Assembly: GCA_964617665.1 (NCBI GenBank)
Contig: CAZUAH010000255.1
Coordinates: forward strand, 1 to 18,982
Length of the DNA stretch: 18,982 nucleotides
Direction: 5' to 3'
Source of the DNA: JADHUC01 sp964617665
Lineage (GTDB): Bacteria > Planctomycetota > Planctomycetia > Pirellulales > Pirellulaceae
The first letter of the stretch is position 1, and every line of letters starts with the position of its first letter. Below are positions 15,201 to 18,982 of the stretch, piece by piece. The notes beneath the pieces are model-generated. The model searched no databases. It saw only the letters and a list, made by a program, of their open reading frames with translations, and was not told where the DNA came from. The position numbers and the translations under genes are program-made.

Positions 15201-17488
15201 GAGCCGATTTGGTCTTGCGGGATGAGATAAAGGACGCCGTGGCCGCAGTGGATCGCGGCTTGATGTATCTTCACGAACAGCGGGCGATCGTCCTGCAACA
15301 TGGACTGTCGGTTTTCCGTCAGGCGATGACGATCCGGCTGAAACCGGAATCTCGACGTAGGCGGTATACCAAAGGCGATTTTGAACCACTTGATCGCCAC
15401 TATGAGGAACGGATTCTGCAAGTCCACGTGATGTGCGAGTACGCGAGACGAGGTCTCGAGTCGATGAAAGACGGTCTGAACTTGGTCCTGGCCTACTTTA
15501 GCGATCTGCGATCCGACTTCGTCGACACGTATTTTGGCGATCGAAAGGAGATCGTTCAGCGAGCGATCACGCATGAGGCGTATCAGCGGATCGTGGATGA
15601 ACTGCACAATCCGGTGCAGCAGGCCGTTGTGGCGGCACCCGAAGGTGACAATCAATTGATCCTGGCCGGTCCAGGCTCAGGTAAGACACGGGCCGTCGTC
15701 CACCGAGTCGCCTATCTGGTCCGCGTCCAACGGGTGCGCCCACAGAGTATCTTGGTACTTTGCTTCAACCGCCTGGCTGCGGTGCAACTGAAGCAGCGTT
15801 TGCGGGAGTTGGTCGGCAAGGCCGGAGCAAGGGTCACAGTCCTGACCTATCATGCGCTGGCCATGCGGATGACTGGATCATCCTTTGCGGAGCGAGCGGG
15901 TGGCGAAGGAGACAACTCAATCGACTTTTCCGGTTTGATTCCCGCAGCTACCCGGATCCTCCGCGGCGAGCAGCCGGTTGCGGGATTGCCGGAAGATGAA
16001 GTCCGCGATCGCCTGCTGGCCGGCTACCATTACGTACTGGTGGACGAGTATCAGGATATTGATGCCGAGCAGTATGACCTGATTTCCGCATTGACCGGCC
16101 GAACAATCGGCGAATCGGATCACAAGTTGTCGATCCTAGCTGTGGGCGATGACGACCAGAACATCTACTCCTTTCGCGGAGCGAATGTGGAACATATCCG
16201 CCGCTTCCGCTCCGACTACCAAGCGCATATTCACTACTTGCTGGATAACTACCGTTCGACCGCCAATATCATTGCAGCCGCCAATCAACTGATCGCGTTG
16301 AATTCAGACCGCATGAAGACGGAGCATCCGATCCGGATTAACGCCGATCGGAAGAAAGAGCCACCTGGCGGCGAGTGGCAGTTGTTGGATCACGTCGGTC
16401 GCGGCCGAGTACAGATTCTGGAGATCGCGGACGGCCAGGAGGCTGTGGCCATAACGGCCGAACTGCAGCGGCTGCAGCAAGTCGAACCAAAGCTCGATTG
16501 GTCCACCTGTGCTGTGCTTGCCCGTACGCGTGAATCGCTGCACATGATTCGTGCGGCTTGCGAGCACCTGAATATTCCCGTCACTTGGGGCCTCGACGGT
16601 GACCGCTCGTCGCGATTGCACCGCGTCCGAGAGATCGCGGAATTCCTGGACCACTTGCACGCAATTCACAATGAAGACCGGACGGCAACGCGACTGACCG
16701 CGATCGCCTCGGGGCAGGCCACGGACGGCAATCCATGGCGACACGTGCTTCTGGCTGTATTGGAGGAATGGAGGGACGAAACGGGCGATGCCAAGGTCCC
16801 AGTGGCGGCATTTATCGAAAGTCTGTACGAATCGCTTGCTGAACAGCGGAGGGAACAACGAGTCGGCCACGGCGTATTCATGAACACCGTCCATGCCGCT
16901 AAGGGCACGGAGTTCGACCACGTTGTTGTCCCGGCTACGGGGTGGACGCATCAGCATGACCAGACCTCGCGAGAAGAAGAGCGGCGGTTGTACTACGTTG
17001 CCATGACGCGGGCCAAACAGACCTTGACACTCTGCACAATGCCTGGGACGCCCAGCCCTCACGCCTCGCAACTGACAGGCGATTGTGTTCTCCACCGCCC
17101 CGCAGCATCGACGGAGTCTATTCCATCGAACGTCTTGGCACGACGCTACGAATTGTTGGGCCTGGACGATATCGATGTCGGCTTCGCCGGATCCAAACCG
17201 GAGCACCATCCGATTCATGCCGGCTTGGCCGAACTGCAGCCCGGCAGCCTGCTGAAGGCACGCGTGTCGGTAAAGGGGCGAGTCGAGCTTGTCGTCGACT
17301 CGGGACTGTGCGTCGCGCGGCTATCCGCATCAGGATCTTCGCGCTGGTGCGACAAGATCGAGAACACGCGTGAAGTCCGCGTTGTCGCCGTACTGCGACG
17401 TAACAAAACCGACGAACAACCCGAGTATCGCGACCGCAGTCGCTGCGAACAATGGCAAGTGCCGGTAGTCGAGTTCGTCCTGGAATAA
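12278..17488 (+). CDS. Exonuclease-RecQ-UvrD tripartite fusion helicase
   Basis: 1736 residues; an in-frame TGA just upstream makes ATG 12278 the first usable start. Residues 1-~140 are a DEDD-type 3'-5' exonuclease domain: Exo I DLE (14-16), Exo II GHNLLQHD (65-72), Exo III NDPVADAR (Asp126), with Asn121 where DEDDh enzymes have His. A Cys/His cluster (C265, C270, C273, H277) precedes the RecQ core, which has Walker A PTGGGKS (Lys328), DEAHC (427-431), CFTATAK, FHAGLK and AGRAGRD (619-625). Residues ~650-1115 hold winged-helix-like and helical segments. A complete UvrD/PcrA-like SF1 helicase follows: AGPGSGKT (Lys1136), DEYQD (1256-1260), GDDDQNIYSFRGAN, DNYRST, TVHAAKGTEFD and YYVAMTRAK. 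The last ~90 residues look beta-rich. RecQ and UvrD translocate 3'-5' on DNA, so one chain could unwind and trim DNA. A repair or anti-phage role is inference. Confidence 0.95.
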   Translation: MERQEFLAQCVFVDLEVDAKLRLRHLGAVCGNEEYEQAGRGLDAQRSLRNLDDFVRKRHARYVAGHNLLQHDWPVIRQIVPRLPLLRLPVVDTLFLSPLAFPQNPYHALVKDYKLVRTALNDPVADARLSARLFCDEWDAFANTQESQRGEALSLLRFCFGQDVDSPEGRVNTAGIVQFFDHTGAQDIDADRAMEIFVRHHAERACRTALTELAAHPPAGRERIALAYAAAWLPVAGGNSVLPPWVRLAFPEVVTLIQRLREQPCKDSDCEYCHRVHNPDGRLKRYFGFDSFREEPRHEDGTSLQRAIVRRGMGNQPLLAILPTGGGKSLCYQLPAIVRNYRRGVLTIVISPLQALMKDQVDNFAAKTSSGSAAALSGMLTPPERGQVLEQVRKGDVGLLYISPEQLRNKSTIDAIQQREIGCWVFDEAHCLSKWGHDFRPDYLYAARFIRQLAERQRRDTPPPVACFTATAKQDVMEEIVEHFRNELGQHLEVFHGGIERKNLKFEVQTTGDAEKFARIHELLAERLDDTGCAVVYTATRKTSERLAEYLERQGWDAQAFHAGLKPSEKREIQDQFVGGQLRVICATNAFGMGIDKDDVRMVVHADMPGSLENYLQEAGRAGRDHQPAQCVLLYGEEDVETQFALSAISQLTPRDIAQILRGLRRAKRRSEVLVITSGELLRDEDVDTSFDSDETMADTKVKTAVAWLERAGFLERNHNATFVFQGKPQVQSVEETEERVASMALTPIEKRQWLEILSALMNADGPEGISADRLAELPSFRETTGQTATRGMETQTDTQRVLRTLEKMADKGLVQKGILLSAYVRHKVADGSRDRLKKAERVESALLEVMQEQEPDAAGGGWLTLSLRRLNQALVDRGSDSSPDMIRNLLTSLSMDGRGFAGKQSSLDFRHSHGDVYRVNLHRDWSTLIKTSELRKNVAAVVLDTILGKVPKDAAASADLLVEFSCEDLTQAVRADLVLRDEIKDAVAAVDRGLMYLHEQRAIVLQHGLSVFRQAMTIRLKPESRRRRYTKGDFEPLDRHYEERILQVHVMCEYARRGLESMKDGLNLVLAYFSDLRSDFVDTYFGDRKEIVQRAITHEAYQRIVDELHNPVQQAVVAAPEGDNQLILAGPGSGKTRAVVHRVAYLVRVQRVRPQSILVLCFNRLAAVQLKQRLRELVGKAGARVTVLTYHALAMRMTGSSFAERAGGEGDNSIDFSGLIPAATRILRGEQPVAGLPEDEVRDRLLAGYHYVLVDEYQDIDAEQYDLISALTGRTIGESDHKLSILAVGDDDQNIYSFRGANVEHIRRFRSDYQAHIHYLLDNYRSTANIIAAANQLIALNSDRMKTEHPIRINADRKKEPPGGEWQLLDHVGRGRVQILEIADGQEAVAITAELQRLQQVEPKLDWSTCAVLARTRESLHMIRAACEHLNIPVTWGLDGDRSSRLHRVREIAEFLDHLHAIHNEDRTATRLTAIASGQATDGNPWRHVLLAVLEEWRDETGDAKVPVAAFIESLYESLAEQRREQRVGHGVFMNTVHAAKGTEFDHVVVPATGWTHQHDQTSREEERRLYYVAMTRAKQTLTLCTMPGTPSPHASQLTGDCVLHRPAASTESIPSNVLARRYELLGLDDIDVGFAGSKPEHHPIHAGLAELQPGSLLKARVSVKGRVELVVDSGLCVARLSASGSSRWCDKIENTREVRVVAVLRRNKTDEQPEYRDRSRCEQWQVPVVEFVLE

Positions 17489-17538
17489 TCCAGCGACTGG
17501 CCCACTGGCCCGAGCGGGAAACGCAGCGAAGCATTTCG

Positions 17539-17591
17539 GTAGCACGGGCCCCGGGCTCGTGTGCCTCGTCACGCGCCGGGGGCCATGCTAC
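17539..17591. repeat. Palindromic interspersed repeat after the helicase fusion
   Basis: The left arm GTAGCACGGGCCCC... (from 17539) pairs with ...GGGGGCCATGCTAC (ending 17591), with CTCGTG/CACGCG near the 8-nt loop. It begins 50 nt after the helicase stop codon. It resembles a dispersed GTAGCA...TGCTAC hairpin I associate with planctomycete intergenic DNA. It would form a strong hairpin in the transcript end but has no T-run. Confidence 0.8.
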
Positions 17592-17600
17592 GTTTCGTAT

Positions 17601-17735
17601 GTGATTTGGCTGCAGGTGCGTCTTGATGGAGAGCAGATGACGAGGCTGGCGGCGGACTACGGCTATCGCGACGGCATCGGCATTCACCGGGTGGTCCGTC
17701 GTCCGGAGGAGGAGGCAAAGGCCGAAAGGCTCTGA
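17601..17735 (+). pseudogene. Small helix-turn-helix-like fragment, possibly a transposase remnant
   Basis: Starting at GTG 17601 (an internal ATG is at 17637) the frame reads MTRLAADYGYRDGIGIHRVV followed by RRPEEEAKAERL and a stop. The LAADYGYRDG..IHRVV pattern looks like the recognition-helix region of a small DNA-binding domain, as found near the C-terminus of some REP-associated transposases in planctomycetes. Nothing upstream in the same frame looks like the rest of such a protein, because the palindromic repeat at 17539-17591 adjoins it. It is most likely a decayed 3' fragment; the family assignment comes from memory of the pattern and is tentative. Confidence 0.35.
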
Positions 17736-17919
17736 TTTCAAAACCCGCTTGTCGGCCGCTCCTGTTCACGGCCTAGTTCGCCAATCTTCTTTCAGCCGTC
17801 ATGCGGAAGTGTTACCGGTACGATTTCGTACAGATTGGCTATCTCACCGCCAACGGTTTCCAACACGTTTGCTCGTATCGGTGGATTGAGAAGATCCATG
17901 ACGACATTCATGCCGGACG

Positions 17920-18864
17920 TCAAGGATCACCAGCGCCGTCAGGCGTCTGGTGCATCCGCTTGTTCGGCAATGGTCTGATCGATTTCGATACGACATGCCC
18001 GCGCCACACGGGAAGCCTGTCGAGATTGTCCAGGACGCCCATGTACTGGATTACGCGAAACCGAAGGTCATCTCCCTTTGGCATCTTGTATTTATCGAGC
18101 GGTATCGCAAACGTGTATTTGTCCAGCAAGTTCTCGGGAAGATGGAACGTCGCGGACCGCACGTGAGGAACCGTCGCGCCGGGGGCAATCCGTTTGACAT
18201 TCCGACGATGTATTCCCGTACCCGTGTAGAACCATTGCTTGGTCAGATCCCTTGGAATGCGTTTCCATTTCTTTGTGGCGTCGTCAAAGTAATCCAGTTC
18301 AACACACTCGAAGTACCCAATGCCGTAATAGGTATAGACAATCTCGCGTTTCGAGACATTCCTGATCGTACACGCGATGACGGTGGGAGACACTCGGGTT
18401 CCGGTCAGTTCGAAGTCGGCGGCAGGTGCTCCTTTATCCTTGGAGCCGTCTGCAATGACCCGGATGTCGCCGACAATGTCGGAATCGAGAACTCCCACGC
18501 GGTCGGGATAGAAGGAAGCATAGGCGCTCGGCCCATAGCCCGAGATCGAAAAACTCACCACGGCGCCGGTTCGTGCAAAGGCATCGTTATAGGTGACTGT
18601 AAGCACCTCCATCCTCTTGCCCGCCCACCTGGCCGGTTCGATTACAGTCATCTCCGCCAGATTGAAGTCCACATTGGCCACGGAAGGGTCCGTAATCCAA
18701 TACGGGTGGTAAGGAAAGAGGTCTTTCACTCTTGCAGTGACCGCGATCGTCTCTCCGGGATCAGGTTTGTCTGTGGAGTGTTCTTCTGCTCCGGAGACGA
18801 CACCTTCCCTGCAGGGATATCCCACTGTAAACAGCAGGACCATTGCGATCGAGAATGTCTTCAT
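17920..18864 (-). CDS. Exported protein of unknown function with a repeat-derived C-terminus
   Basis: 314 residues from ATG 18864. The start has a signal-peptide-like segment (MKTFSIAMVLLFTVGYPC), with cleavage near VVSGA. The mature protein is beta-rich with no recognised catalytic motif: VKDLFPYHPYWITDPSVANV, FSISGYGPSAYASFYPDR, FELTGTRVSPTVIACTIRNV and WFYTGTGIHRR. The alternating pattern suggests one or two beta-sandwich domains and a periplasmic location. The last ~15 residues (NKRMHQTPDGAGDP) are translated from an interspersed repeat, so the natural C-terminus was probably shorter or different. A TTG at 18885 would add seven residues but lacks a suitably spaced ribosome binding site. 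Confidence 0.75.
   Translation of the reverse strand: MKTFSIAMVLLFTVGYPCREGVVSGAEEHSTDKPDPGETIAVTARVKDLFPYHPYWITDPSVANVDFNLAEMTVIEPARWAGKRMEVLTVTYNDAFARTGAVVSFSISGYGPSAYASFYPDRVGVLDSDIVGDIRVIADGSKDKGAPAADFELTGTRVSPTVIACTIRNVSKREIVYTYYGIGYFECVELDYFDDATKKWKRIPRDLTKQWFYTGTGIHRRNVKRIAPGATVPHVRSATFHLPENLLDKYTFAIPLDKYKMPKGDDLRFRVIQYMGVLDNLDRLPVWRGHVVSKSIRPLPNKRMHQTPDGAGDP
17921..17970 (-). repeat. Interspersed repeat with hairpin at the gene 3' end (MHQTPDGAGD-coding)
   Basis: On the minus strand this reads CGAACAAGCGGATGCACC and then a hairpin whose arms are 17928-17937 and 17942-17952 (CACCAG...CTGGTG, loop GTCA). I associate CGAACAAGCGGATGCACC, and its translation NKRMHQTP, with a dispersed element often found at gene ends in planctomycete genomes. 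Here it supplies the last codons and the stop of the minus-strand gene. Confidence 0.6.
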
Positions 18865-18870
18865 GCTTTT

Positions 18871-18876
18871 CCTGCC
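18871..18876 (-). promoter_or_regulatory. Ribosome binding site fixing start at 18864
   Basis: On the minus strand GGCAGG lies 6 nt before ATG 18864. It favours this start over the upstream TTG at 18885, because the signal peptide then begins directly at MKTFS. Confidence 0.6.
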
Positions 18877-18982
18877 GAACGACAACGATCACGCGGTGGC
18901 CGCCATGTGATCATCCATTCGATTCCACCGCGATCGGCCACTCGCGTGCATCGTGTACGCCCGACATGGGCGTGAACTTGTG

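Larger units (their letters stand above)
17489..17919. other. Intergenic region between the helicase fusion and the minus-strand secreted protein gene
   Basis: About 430 bases holding a palindromic repeat (17539-17591), a small coding fragment (17601-17735) and an unexplained remainder (17736-17919). The remainder contains a perfect small palindrome GTACGATTTCGTAC at 17818-17831, next to TACCGGTA. No promoter is needed here because both flanking genes are transcribed inwards. Confidence 0.5.

Noticed and set aside
9263..17591. Repeats considered as a CRISPR array
   Set aside because: The repeats are different families, single copies kilobases apart, with no regular spacers or cas genes.
17950..18975. 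Plus-strand open frame of 341 codons
   Set aside because: Slightly longer than the opposite minus-strand gene, but the minus strand has a ribosome binding site, a signal peptide and a protein-like composition, while the plus peptide looks random.

Overview
The window looks like a draft-genome or metagenome contig from a planctomycete, probably Pirellulales-like. This is inferred from the moderately GC-rich sequence, several secreted enzymes of types common there (a GH106-like glycosidase, a ThuA-domain protein, a CocE/NonD hydrolase), weakly organised intergenic space, and at least five families of short palindromic interspersed repeats that I associate with that phylum. No rRNA, tRNA, CRISPR array or intact insertion sequence was seen. 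A 10-N gap at 1748-1757, beside implausible C/G homopolymers, marks a scaffold join inside a gene.

Layout. The minus strand carries the N-terminus of an exported GH106-like glycosidase running off the left edge (1-428). A plus-strand cluster follows. First is a phosphotransferase with an ATP-grasp domain, a helical middle domain and a C-terminal phosphohistidine domain (782-3687), split by the gap. It is stop/start-coupled (TGATG) to a small membrane protein with the topology of the EMC3/TMCO1 (DUF106) branch of the Oxa1 insertase superfamily (3687-4499). Next come a 971-residue exported protein joining an alpha/beta hydrolase to a probable alpha/alpha-barrel domain (4551-7466) and, 2 nt later, a CocE/NonD hydrolase (7469-9208). 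A secreted coiled-coil protein (9531-10805) converges with a ThuA-domain protein (10981-11862, minus).

The most distinctive gene is at 12278-17488. It encodes a 1736-residue three-enzyme fusion: a DEDD-type exonuclease domain, a Cys/His cluster, a RecQ superfamily 2 helicase, a long helical/winged-helix linker, a complete UvrD/PcrA-like superfamily 1 helicase and a small beta-rich tail. It stands alone as a single transcription unit and looks like a self-contained DNA-processing machine, for repair or possibly anti-phage defence. Downstream lie a palindromic repeat, a small helix-turn-helix-like fragment, and an exported protein of unknown function on the minus strand (17920-18864) whose last residues are read out of an interspersed repeat.

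A recurrent theme is palindromic repeats. Three different families begin 50-61 nt after a stop codon (after the CocE gene, the coiled-coil gene and the helicase). Two others lie inside coding regions exactly at domain linkers, one read through in frame. These repeats may act as mRNA 3'-end structures between genes and as domain-linker material inside genes.
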